From positions 1-64,000 of the forward strand of contig NZ_RCVJ01000198.1 of assembly GCF_003667505.1 (NCBI RefSeq): DNA of 64,000 nt, given 5' to 3'. This DNA is from Micromonospora sp. BL4 (GTDB taxonomy: Bacteria; Actinomycetota; Actinomycetes; Mycobacteriales; Micromonosporaceae). Positions 17,305 to 27,700 of the stretch are shown here, in pieces. Every line of letters begins with the position of its first letter. Within the stretch, counting starts at the first letter, position 1. A program made the translations under genes and the position numbers. Below the pieces are notes generated by a model that ran no database searches, was not told the origin of the DNA, and was given only the letters and a program-made list of their open reading frames with translations.

Positions 17305-17335
17305 CCGACGGGGCGGTCGCTCCGTCTCTACCGCC

Positions 17336-17437
17336 ATCATCGGCCTCACACCGTCCCGGTACATCGAAGTCCGGCGGCGGGTCCTGCGCGAACATCCCGG
17401 CCACGCGATGGACGGCTGGCCGCTGCCGGCGGATTGA
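17336..17437 (+). pseudogene. C-terminal scrap of an AraC-type regulator
   Basis: Directly after the VOC gene the plus strand encodes IIGLTPSRYIEVRRRVLREH followed by PGHAMDGWPLPAD and TGA. TPSRY plus the RRR-LREHPGH--DGWPLPAD tail is the C-terminus seen in actinobacterial AraC-family regulators of the cupin or GlxA type. The helix-turn-helix core upstream is missing, so this is a remnant. Confidence 0.6.
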
Positions 17438-17505
17438 TTTCGTACAAGGGCGACAGCTCACCACACGCTAATTTAAGGGCATCGCAAAGCAGAGGAGAGA
17501 GCCCC

Positions 17506-18087
17506 GTGGGCAAGGTGGTCATGTACAGCTCGGTGTCGGTGGACGGCTTCGTCGCGGACGAGAATGACCAGCCCGGACCGCTGTTCGACTGGTTGTCCAG
17601 CGGTGACGTCCCGTTGGACGAGAGCGGCGAGGTGAAGGTGTCGCAGACGTCCTACGACTACACCCGGCCGTACTGGGACCAGATCGGGGTGACAATCGTC
17701 GGCCGTCACGTCTTCGACATGACGGACGGCTGGGACGGGAAGCCTCCGGGCGGGATCGACCACGTGGTCGTTGTGACGCACCGGCCGGAGCCCGAGGGCT
17801 GGGACTCCGAGGCGCCGTTTCACTTCGTCGACGGCGTCGAGGCGGCCGTGGCCAAGGCGCAGGAGCTTGCGGGTGACCGCCTGGTCGAGGTCGCCGCTGG
17901 CGACGTCGGTGGCCAGGTGCTTGCCGCGGGCCTGATCGACGAGGTGCGCATGGACGTCGTACCCGTCGTGTTCGGGTCCGGCAAGCGCTACTTCGGGTCG
18001 GTCGACGCGCAGCACCTGTTGGAGGATCCTGACGTGGTGATTCAGGGCAACCGGGTGCTTCACCTGCGCTATCGGGTGCGCCGTTGA
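17506..18087 (+). CDS. RibD C-terminal / dihydrofolate reductase-like protein
   Basis: 193 residues from the GTG at 17506 with AGAGGAGAG upstream. It starts KVVMYSSVSVDGFVADEN, the usual opening of the RibD-C family (S-x-D-G-x-x-A). Later come VTIVGRHVFDMTDGWDG and MDVVPVVFGSGKRYFG, the NADPH-binding fold motifs. Members are stand-alone reductases of unknown substrate; they are rarely true folate enzymes. It is convergent with the M20 peptidase gene. Confidence 0.85.
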   Translation: MGKVVMYSSVSVDGFVADENDQPGPLFDWLSSGDVPLDESGEVKVSQTSYDYTRPYWDQIGVTIVGRHVFDMTDGWDGKPPGGIDHVVVVTHRPEPEGWDSEAPFHFVDGVEAAVAKAQELAGDRLVEVAAGDVGGQVLAAGLIDEVRMDVVPVVFGSGKRYFGSVDAQHLLEDPDVVIQGNRVLHLRYRVRR

Positions 18088-18179
18088 CCGATCTGAGCGA
18101 GTACGCGAAGAAGTCCACTGCGAACGGTGACACAAGCGCGGCCTCCGGCTGCGCAGGAAGCGCGGCCCTTGCCGGGGCC

Positions 18180-18213
18180 CTGCACCGCGCACGCTTTCTC
18201 GTGCGCGGTGCAG
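18180..18213. terminator. Strong bidirectional hairpin terminator
   Basis: A perfect 14-bp stem (CTGCACCGCGCACG and its complement) closes a 6-nt loop CTTTCT. It lies between the converging reductase and M20 peptidase genes. Confidence 0.8.
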
Positions 18214-18232
18214 GACTTCCGTTTCACAGGCG

Positions 18233-21163
18233 TCACACGATGGAGATCGACCGCACCTGGGTGTTGCCCTTGGTTTCGACGTACACCTTGTAATCGCCGA
18301 CGGTGTAAGTGCCAGCAGCGTTGTTGTCGATGGTGAACGTGGCCGTCACCGGAGACTCGCTGCCGTCGACGTGCGTCTGCTTCACCGTCACGGTCAACTC
18401 GTTCTTGTTGCCCTTCAGCTTCTTCACCACCGCCGACGGCTTCGCATCGACGACCGCGTTGGCGACTGTCACGTAGACCGCGTCGGGCGAAGAGAACTCC
18501 GCGTTCTTCTGCCCATCACCGAAGGTGAAGAAGCCCCGTTGTTCGACGGCCCCGCGCCCGGGGAACGGATCAGGGTTCGAAGCCAGGTACGTCGGATTGA
18601 CCGTGTACAGGTCCGTCTTGGAATCCGCCAGGATGCCCTGCACCCCGGTGTACGGGGCATCGGTGATCGCGAGGTTGACCGACAGGTAAATGGCGTCGGG
18701 GTTGTTGGCCGAGATGCGCGAGGAGAAGTACTTGTCCGCACTCTGCCCCGCGGGAACGGCCAGCCGCACAACCGCGTCGCCGACGAGAATGTTGAACTGG
18801 AAGTCGCCGTACCCGCCGGCGACGAACTTCGCCCAAGCCGCGTCCGACATGTGGTCGGGGCGCTCCACCTTGAACTCCAGACGCATCGGCGCCACGTACG
18901 TGTTGTTCAGGTACTCGGTGTCGGTCAGGGAAAGGTAGACCCCTCCCGGGGCGTGCCCCAGTGCGAAAGCTGACGCCGACGGGGCCGAGTTGCCGCGCCC
19001 GTTCCACATCGGGATGTTGAACGAGGTGGCGCCGAGCAGGGCCTGGTTGCCCAACTTGCTCGTGCCGACAGCGGCCGACGCGTCCTTGAAGGTTCCGATC
19101 GTGACGTCGAGCAGGTCGAGGTCCGCCCGGTCGGCGTTCAGCCCAGGGATGCTTGCCGACATGAACTTGGCACCGGCGGGCCCGGAGTACCGGGCCATTT
19201 CCAGCATGCCATCGGCCATGATCTTGGTCATCTGCACTGCCGAGTCGACCTTCATGCGCTCGTTGGCGGTGTGCCACCAGCGCTCGTTACCCGGGATGAC
19301 TGCGCCGAAGGCGGTCATCTTGTTGCGGAAGCTGCTGGCCAGGGTGCCGCCGGTCGTGCCCTGCGGATAGACCACGTCCCGGAGGGAATACGGATCCGCG
19401 AACTCCTCCGGGTTGCGGTCGACCGAGGCTTGGTAGCTCCCGAACTGCAGAGCCGTCAGCGGGTTGTCGTGAGTGACGTACAACCCGGCGCCGACGGGCG
19501 AGCCGAGGTTGCCGATGGTGAACCCCTTCGCCTGGAAGGCGGCCGTGACCGCCGCCGTTGCCTGGCCGGAGTCGGCCGCGGTGACGTGCATGCTGCGCAC
19601 AAACATCGGCATGCTCAGGTTGCCGGAGGCGTCCGTGTAAAAGCTCGTCGGGGTCTCCGAATTGATGCCTCCCATGAGGGCAAAGGTCAGGTTCGGCGTG
19701 CCGTTGCTCGGGTTGCGCAGCAGGCTCGCCGGGATGCCCATGTACTTGCCGATATAGGCTTCGCCTTCGACACCGTCGCGGAAGAACAGGTCGGCTATTC
19801 CGTCGGCGGCCTTCTTCAATTGCATGTCGGCGGCCGTGGTTCCCAATGCGCCGAGTCCCTTGGAGAGGAGGAACATTCCCCACACGATGGCATTCTTGCC
19901 GTACTGCGGGGTCGGCATCTCCATCGCCACATCGGTGTTGATCTCCAGCGTGAGCGAGTCGCCGGTGATCCTGGTCTGCACCTTGGGCGTGGTGCGGGGA
20001 GCAGCCGGGAGCCAACCCTTCGTGGTCGCGGCAGCGGTGATCGCCGAGACGAATCGGTCGCGCTCGGCGGAGCCGGCCCCCGCCAGGTCGAGGGTGAAGG
20101 TGGCCCGCGAGGCGATCTGCGTGGTGCTGCCGTAGGCGATGTCCTTGAGCGTCGGGTCGCCTTCGCGCAGGGTGACGCCGGCTGTGGCATCCGTCAGCCG
20201 GAAGGCCTTGGTGCTGTCCGCGGACAAGCTCATCGACACCGACGGGGTCACCGATCCGGAGTTGCCGACGATGACCGGGAACCGCGAGTCGGAGGTGTAG
20301 CCCGCGATCGGGGTCTCCTCGCGGTTGAGGTTCTTGTAGGCCCAGTTGTCGTAGAAGCTCGGGTTCGAGTTGTACGGGATGGACTGGAAGGTGGCGGTGT
20401 TCGTCGTCGAGGGCGTGCCGGGGCCGCCGTCTTCGTAGATTCCCATGACGATGCGGATGCGTCGGTCGAGGGGCAACCCCGCCTCGAGCAGCGCCTTGGC
20501 CGCGAGCAGCGTCGCCAGCGTCGGGCCGCTGTCGTCCTGCAGGCCCGCCCCGTAGACCCAGCCGTCCTGGACATAAGGCGAGTGGTACGCACCAGGAGTG
20601 CCGAGGTTGCCATCGGCGTCCCGCCAGCGCGCCAGCTGTGCAGGCGAAACGGAAGCCGTCGGCGAGTCGAGATGGCTCAACGCCATGACCATCTCCGGGG
20701 CGTCCGGGTCACCGATCTCGGCGTAGACATACTTGTCGGGCTGGCGTTGGACGACCACCGGGAAACCCAGGTCGGTGGCCAGCTTGACCACCCAGGCGAG
20801 CTTGGCGACCTTGCGGTCGTACTCGTTCTGGTTGGCTTCGGTGTTGCTGACCGGGAAGGGGTACGCCGTCGCGGCCGTGCCGCCTCGGGAGATGGAGTCG
20901 TAGCTCGAGCCATCCAGCATCGCCCCGATCAGACTGAGCGGGTCGTAGGTGCCGTCCCCCGCCCGCGCGCTGTTGACGCGTCCAGCCAACGCCTCGACTT
21001 CCGCGTGGATCGCGTCGCGCTCGGCGTCGGTCACCGACAGGTCGTAGGTGGCGCTCGGCTGGAAGGGCTCCTCGCCGACGCTGGTCGCGGACGCGTTGGA
21101 CGGGACACCCATGGACAGGAGCAATGACATGCCAAGTGTCAGTGCAAGAGGTTTCTTCCGCAT
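18233..21163 (-). CDS. Large secreted M20-family metallopeptidase
   Basis: 976 residues with a signal peptide ending near SNASA. The M20 metal motifs are in order: SHLDSP (H164, D166), YGAGLQDDSGPTLATLLAAK (D210/D211), IYEDGG (E244/D245) and, much later (about residue 690), WWHTANERMKVDSA. The canonical HxD, D-D, E-E/D and H spacing of the PepV/Sapep dipeptidase branch is recognisable. The protein is twice the usual length, with a lid insertion and a C-terminal extension of about 250 residues rich in beta structure. It probably releases dipeptides or short peptides outside the cell. ATG start with GGGGAGA upstream. Confidence 0.85.
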   Translation of the reverse strand: MRKKPLALTLGMSLLLSMGVPSNASATSVGEEPFQPSATYDLSVTDAERDAIHAEVEALAGRVNSARAGDGTYDPLSLIGAMLDGSSYDSISRGGTAATAYPFPVSNTEANQNEYDRKVAKLAWVVKLATDLGFPVVVQRQPDKYVYAEIGDPDAPEMVMALSHLDSPTASVSPAQLARWRDADGNLGTPGAYHSPYVQDGWVYGAGLQDDSGPTLATLLAAKALLEAGLPLDRRIRIVMGIYEDGGPGTPSTTNTATFQSIPYNSNPSFYDNWAYKNLNREETPIAGYTSDSRFPVIVGNSGSVTPSVSMSLSADSTKAFRLTDATAGVTLREGDPTLKDIAYGSTTQIASRATFTLDLAGAGSAERDRFVSAITAAATTKGWLPAAPRTTPKVQTRITGDSLTLEINTDVAMEMPTPQYGKNAIVWGMFLLSKGLGALGTTAADMQLKKAADGIADLFFRDGVEGEAYIGKYMGIPASLLRNPSNGTPNLTFALMGGINSETPTSFYTDASGNLSMPMFVRSMHVTAADSGQATAAVTAAFQAKGFTIGNLGSPVGAGLYVTHDNPLTALQFGSYQASVDRNPEEFADPYSLRDVVYPQGTTGGTLASSFRNKMTAFGAVIPGNERWWHTANERMKVDSAVQMTKIMADGMLEMARYSGPAGAKFMSASIPGLNADRADLDLLDVTIGTFKDASAAVGTSKLGNQALLGATSFNIPMWNGRGNSAPSASAFALGHAPGGVYLSLTDTEYLNNTYVAPMRLEFKVERPDHMSDAAWAKFVAGGYGDFQFNILVGDAVVRLAVPAGQSADKYFSSRISANNPDAIYLSVNLAITDAPYTGVQGILADSKTDLYTVNPTYLASNPDPFPGRGAVEQRGFFTFGDGQKNAEFSSPDAVYVTVANAVVDAKPSAVVKKLKGNKNELTVTVKQTHVDGSESPVTATFTIDNNAAGTYTVGDYKVYVETKGNTQVRSISIV

Positions 21164-21711
21164 CGCCTGATCTCCCCGAGATGGTCAGACCCAAAAACAT
21201 AGGATGAATTTCCTTGTACGCGAGACCCTTTCAGGGGTCTCCCAGCTTGTCAATGAACCTTTCCGGGTAACGGTTCGTGGCGCTGCGTGACCAGGTGGTG
21301 CGGAGCTGTTTGTCCGAAGTGGAGGACAACGGGCGCGGCGCGCGCGAACATCGACACTTTTCAAGAGGGTCACCATCATCGATGCCAGCAGGGGAAACCC
21401 CATTCATCTACGGGCCTCGAAATAGAGAATGGCCTCTTTTCGATGGTCCCCCATGAATCGGGACGGCGCTCTCGACGGCTGTGCGAAGCAGACAGCCGCC
21501 GCGCGCCCTATTGCGCGCCCCTGTAGTCGACGCCACCGTGATGACACTGGCGCTGCGCGGTGCCGCGCGGCCGTGCACGCGGCGAGAACCGTCACCTCGC
21601 CGGGAACCCCGTTCGTGGACCGTTCGACCCGCGCGGCGGAGGGCCGTGTCGGGGCTTCCCGGTGCGGCAGGGCCAGCGTGAGTACGGTCCGAAGCCGCGA
21701 ACTCGGTAGTC
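21164..21711. other. Gene-free stretch upstream of the M20 peptidase
   Basis: About 550 bases with no supported gene. The part next to 21163 should hold the peptidase promoter. Frames on both strands lack start signals. Confidence 0.4.
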
Positions 21712-21758
21712 GTGGTCAGAGCCTCCACGGCGATCCTTTCCGTGGAGGCTCTGACCAC
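21712..21758 (-). terminator. 19-bp hairpin terminator of the giant subtilase gene
   Basis: GTGGTCAGAGCCTCCACGG (21712-21730) is perfectly complementary to 21740-21758, with a 9-nt loop. It starts 24 bases beyond the subtilase stop codon. Confidence 0.8.
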
Positions 21759-21781
21759 TGTTGGCCGATCGGTTGGCTAGC

Positions 21782-24700
21782 TCACAGGCGCGGGTCCTGC
21801 TGGACCTTCAGGGCGTTGAGGATCGGGTCGCCCTCGCCCTTTTCGCGGCGAAGCTCGATCTTCAGATCGCCGCCGGCGTGCTCAACGGTGACCGTGTTCA
21901 GGTCCGCGGTCAGCGCACCCACCTTCGCCTGCACGTCGTGGTCGTAGAGCACGACCTTGCCGTCGGCGAGAACATCGAAGGCACGCTTGCCAACCTTGAC
22001 CTTCTCGATCTCCGCGAAGTCGAGGCCGATCCGGTACGTCCCGGCGGGGGCGTTCTTGAACACGTAGCTGAACGTCTCGCCGGTTCGCTGGGTGCGGAGC
22101 AGCGCGTCGTCCTTCGTGCCGGCGATGTCGGCCTTGGTGGAACGCGCCTTGCCGCCGACGTAGCCCCACGGCCGCGAGCCGAGTTGCTGGTCGGGCGACC
22201 AGAAGAAACCGTCGGCACCGACGTGTCCGGACCCGCCCACGTCGACGCCCTTCCAGTAGGCCGAGGTGGCCAGGCGGACCGGCTTGAGCTGGGCCTCGCC
22301 CTTGCCGGCGTTCGACGCCACGAGCACGTCCCCGACGAGCACGCCGGGCTCGACGGCGGCGTTGTCGGCCGTCGCCGTGACCGTGGTGGACGCGCCGACC
22401 GCGAGCGTGACCGTGCCGGTTGCGGCCGCGCCCGTGAGGGTCAGCCACGGAAGGTCGGCGGCCTCGTGCCCGCCGTCGCTGGTGCGTTCCTGTTCGCTGA
22501 GCCGCACCTCGAGCGGGGCGGAGCCGGTGTTGGTCACGGTCACGTCGGCCGTCGCCTTCTGGTCCTTGTCGAGGAGCCAGTCGAGGTCACCTGCGGTGAC
22601 GGTGGCGATGCCCGTGGTCAACGCCGTGTCGACGACCTCGGCCTGATCCTTCTTGGCGATGGTCACGGGGTGGCTGGCGGTGACGTAGTTCGGCACCTCG
22701 ACCTGCACGGTGTTCTCGCCGACCAACGCCTGGGCCTTCCACCGGCCCTTCACGTCGGTCGTGATGACCCGTTCACCGCTCGGCCCCTTGAGCGTGACGA
22801 TCGCGCCCGCGATCGGCTTGCCGTCGTTCTTGTCGGTGACGGTGCCCTCGATCGTGCCCGCGGCCGGGAGGGTGTAGTCCAGCCCCAGGCCGGCCTTCAG
22901 GATGGGCTGGTTGAAGGAGTACTGGCTCGCGGGGTTGCGCGTCAGGCTCTCCAGGCCGACGGTCGCCGACGACCCCTTGGTGAGGGGGTTGTCGCCGCCG
23001 ACGCCGTCGGCGTACCCGATCTGGATCCGTCCGTCCGCGATCAGGGTGACCGAGAAGCTCACCCGAGCCGTCCGGTCGTCGTAGAAGGTGGCGTTGCGCC
23101 ACTCGATCACCTCAGCCGCCAGGCCGTCCACCTCGGTGGTGCCGAAGTAGATGCCCGCCTGGTCGTCGACGAGCAGGTCATCCCAGAGCGGATAGATCGC
23201 GTCGAACGTGTATGGCGACGGCAGTTCCGTGTTGCCTCCCACGGCGCTGGCCTGGTCGAAGATCAGCTGGCCGTTCGTCGTCACGCACACGCCGTCCCAG
23301 GCCGTGTCGTAGAACGGGAACAGGAAGCTGGAGTCGAACCACAGCACGCCGCAGACGTCATCGCCGTGCCACCCGGACTCCTCCGTGCCCTGGCGGTAGA
23401 GCCCGTCGGTCACCTTCATCGAGTACGAGCGACCCGCGGGGGCCACCGGCACGGGGCCCGGCTCCGGCTGCTCGGGCTGGGGCTCCGGCTCCGCCGTGTC
23501 TGCGCGCGGGTCGAGCGTCACCCGCAGCGCGGCAATGGTCGGGGCCCGTAGGCCCTTCGAGCCCCGCAGCTCCACGGTCAGCGGACCGCCCTCGTGCTTC
23601 ACGACGGCGGTGCGCCAATCGGCGGCGTTCGGCCCCACGGCCGCGGCCGGGTCGTACGCGTACTCCGTCAGCGTTCCGTCCACGAGGACGTCGAACACCC
23701 GCTTGCCCTTGGCCACGTTCTCGATCTCGGCAAACCCGAGATCGATCGCGTAGGTGCCCTTGGGCGCGTCGGGGAAGCGGTAGAACAACTGCTTGTCCGG
23801 CGTGGTGCGCTGCGACTGGAACAGCGCGTCGTCCGTCGTACGCTCGATCCCGGCCTTCGTGAAGGTGACCTTCGTCTTCCCCTCGTAGCCCCACGCCTTC
23901 TTGCCGGCGGCCTGGTCGCCGGACCAGGTGTAGCCGGAGCCGTCGGTGAACTTTGAGCCGCCGGCGTTGACGCCGACCTGGTACTTCGTGGTCGTGAGCG
24001 TCACGGGAACGTAGGTCTTGGACTGGCGTCCGGAGTCGGACCGGACCACGATGTTCGCGCCGAGGACGCCTGGCTTGGCGTCCTTCGAGGAGATCGACAC
24101 CTTGACGGTCGTCGACTGACCCGGGGCAAGGGTGCCGCCGGTCGAGGAGAGCGACAGCCACGGCAGGTCGGTGAGCAGGTCGTCCTCGACGTCGACCAGC
24201 ACGACGTCATCGGCGACCTGGTCCGCCGCCCACAGCGCGCCGGTCGAGTCGGTCTCGAGGCCGCCGCCCTGGCCCGCCTTCTGGCCCGGGAACCACCACG
24301 CGTTGACGAGCGAGCAGTCGTCGGGGTCGACCTGCAGCAGGCGGGTGGCCCTGTTCGAGGTGAGGTCGGTGTACCAGATGGTGTCGGACGTCTGGTTGTA
24401 GGCCAGGCCCATCACCTCGGGCAGCGGCGGGGCGCAGAACGACAGCAGCGCACCCGCGTTGTCGTGCGACGTCCCGGCGACGGTGCCGATCATGCCGTTC
24501 GCCCGGCCGCCGACGTAGAACACGTCCTGGATCGGGTTGTAGGCGAGTCCGGTCAGCTGCAGCGTGGACCAGTCACCCTTGATCTGCCGGGTCTCCTTCC
24601 CGGTTTCCCGGTCGAAGCAGTGGATGTAGCTGGCCGGGCTGTCCTCCATCTGGCACATGTCACCGGTCTTGGTGTCGAGCGCCATGTCGAACGCCCGGTA

Positions 24701-27700
24701 CCCGGGGTTCCACGACGCGTCGAAGACCTTGCCGGTCGGCTTGCCCGTCACCGTGTAGGCGGTGTTGGTCCGCGCGTTGTAGTCGTGGACCCAGACGTCG
24801 CCGTCGTACCCGACGCCGGAGGGCTCCTTCTCCTGGATCGTGCCCGGGATGGCGATCCGGGTGATGACGTCTCCGCCGGAGGTCACGCCGACCTTGCCGG
24901 CCGCCTGTGCTTCCGCGGCCTTCGCCGTCGCAGCCTTGCCGTCGGCGTTCGACGGCTTCATGCCGCTCGCGCCGGTCTTCCAGGCAGTGAGGTCGATCGT
25001 GCTGGCCGCACCCTTCGCGGTGCGCGTGGTGGCGCCGGCGGCGTCGAGCTCGGGGTGGCGCGCGGCCTCGCCCAGGTCGTACGTCAGGGCTGCCGAGCCG
25101 GTGTTGGTCAGCGTGAGCGTGCCGACGCCCTTCTGGTCGGTGCCCAGCACCGCGTCGAGGCCGTCGGCCTTCAGCCCGGCGACGCCCGTGGTCAGACGTG
25201 CGTCGATCTTGGCCTTCGCGTAGAGCTTGTCGAGGGTGAAGGGGTATGCCGCGGTCGTGTAGTTCGGCGTGTCGACCGTCATGGTGTAGTCGCCGACCGG
25301 AAGCTGGCGGTGCACGATGCCCGTCCCGTTGGTCGTGACGGTCTCGACGAGCCCATTCTTGTTCGTGAACGAGACCTTGGCCCCGGCCACCGGCAGCCCG
25401 TCGTTCTGGTCGACGACGGTCGCGTCGAGATACCCGAAGTCGGGCATGTCGTAGGAGACGATCATCCCGTCGTGCAGCACCGGGGCGCTGTCGGAGAACC
25501 GGATGCCGTCGACGCCGGCCCAACCCTGGATGCCGGTGGTGGCGTGGGCGCCGGCGGTCACCGGGTCGTTGGTCCCGATGCCGTCGCCGTACCCGAAGAT
25601 CACGGTGCCGGAGCGGGTGAGCGTGGCCGAATAGTTGACCGGCTCCGTGTACTCGGACCGCGTCGGGTAGGCCCAGAGTTTGGCGTTGCGGAACTCGACG
25701 ACGAACGCGTCCTCGCCGTTGACCTTGGTGGCTGCCGTGAAGACTCCCCCGCCGGGGGCGAACTCGACGGGGGTCTGGACGTAGAGCGGGAAGACGCCCG
25801 CACCGCCGCTGCCGGGTCCGGTGGAGGTGTCCGGGGAGATCACGCCGCGCAGGCTGACGCCGAGGGTGTCGTGGCTGCCGTTGTAGAGCGCGATCGGGAA
25901 CGGCAGCTTCACCGTCGCCCACACGCCGCTGGTGAACTCGACCTGGTCGGTGCCGCGCAGGTACTCGCCGTCGGAGACGGCGCAGCTGTAGCCGCCCTTG
26001 TCGACGACGAGCCCGACGGGGATCTCGCGCGACTCGTTCTGCGCGCCGACGGTCAGCGGGACCGTGGTGGGCGAGTAGCAGGCGTTGGGCTTGACGGTCA
26101 GCGTGTACCCGCCCTCGGGGACACCGGTGATCGTGAACGCGCCGTTGGCATCCGTGCGTACCGGCTTCAGCGGCGTGTCCTTGACGGAGACGTCGGCGTT
26201 CGGGACGGGCTTCTTCTTGTCATCGACGACCCTGCCGCTGATGTCGTGCTTCGCGGCGGCGGTGAGCGGCAGCTTGACGGAGGTGTCCTGGCCGAGGGAA
26301 ATCGTGACGTTGGCGGTCGCGGTCAGGTAGCCGAAGACCTTGGTGCTGAGCTGGTAGTCGCCGACCGGGAGGTTCGTCGTGAACCGGCCGTCCTTGTCGG
26401 TTCCGATCGACCGGCTGAACGGCCCGCTGATCGTCACCTCGGCGGCGGGGACCGGGGCGCCGTTGGCGGTGACGACACCGGTGAGGGTGCCGCCCTGCCG
26501 GGGCGCGAGTTCGAGCAGGCGGACGAGGTCGAGCCGGCCTTCGCCGTACTTGTTGTTGACCTCGGCGGTGCCGCCGCACTCGGTGTCGTCGGCGTCGACG
26601 GCCGACTCGCCGAGGAGACGGCGGGTCTGCTCGACCTGCCCGATGAGGGTCGGGTCGTAACTCCACAGCGCCGCGACGGCGCCCGCGACGTGGGGCGCCG
26701 CCATCGACGTGCCGGACATCTCGGTGTAGCTGTTGCCCGGGTAGGACGAGCGGACGGCGACACCCGGAGCGGAGATCTCAGGCTTGATCCGGCCACCTTC
26801 ACCCTCGCCCTTGCGGGAGAACGACGCGAGCGTGCCGCTCGAGTCGTACGCACCGACGGAGTAGGCACTCTCGGCGGAGCCGGGCGAGGAAACGGTGTCG
26901 CAGGCCGCGTACGGCGTGGTGTTGCCCGATGACCAGGCGCTGAAGATGCCCGCTGCGGTCCAGGCCTCGTCGATGGCCTGGAAGAAGTCGTCGAAGCTGT
27001 GCTCGACGGTCTGGCCCCACGAGTTGTTGATGACGTGGGGGCGCCTGGACGGGTCGGGGTTGTTCCCCTGAACGTCGGTCGGGGCGAGCAGCCACCAGCC
27101 GGACCGGAGCAGCGATTCGACGCCGGTGCTGTCGCAGCAGCCGTTCGTCGCGATCCACTGCGCGTCCGGGGCGACGCCGACGTGGTTGGTGCCGTCGTCG
27201 CCGACCATGGTGCCCATGGTGTGCGTGCCGTGTCCGTTGTCGTCGCACGGCGCGCCCGTGCACGTGCCCCGGGTGCCCATCCAGTTGTAGTTGTGGTCGA
27301 TGGTGCCGTCGGGCTTCGTGCCGCGGTACTGGTGCATCAGGGCGGGGTGGTCGAATTGAACGCCCGAGTCGAGGTTGGACACGGTGATGCCCGCACCGGT
27401 GGCCCCCATGGCCCACGCCTGGGGGGCGTGGATCGCGTCCAGACCCCACGAAACGGTGCCATCCTCGGCGGCGGCCTTCGGGGCGGCTGGGCGGGAAGCC
27501 TGGTCAGCTGGAATCTTCTCGTCCACGGGCTCGACCAGCGCGACCTGCGGCGTCGCGTAGATCTCGGCGACCTGCACCTTCGAGGCCACGTTGAGGGCGA
27601 GCTTTTCGGTGCCCCCCTTGACGAGCACGGTGTTGGCGATCGGGTAGGAGGTGTATTTGACGCCTGCCCGATCGAGTTCGGTGGAGACGGATGCCAGGGA

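Noticed and set aside
19271-21127. 618-codon plus-strand frame over the M20 peptidase
   Set aside because: Antisense shadow with Arg/Gly/Val bias and no recognisable domain.
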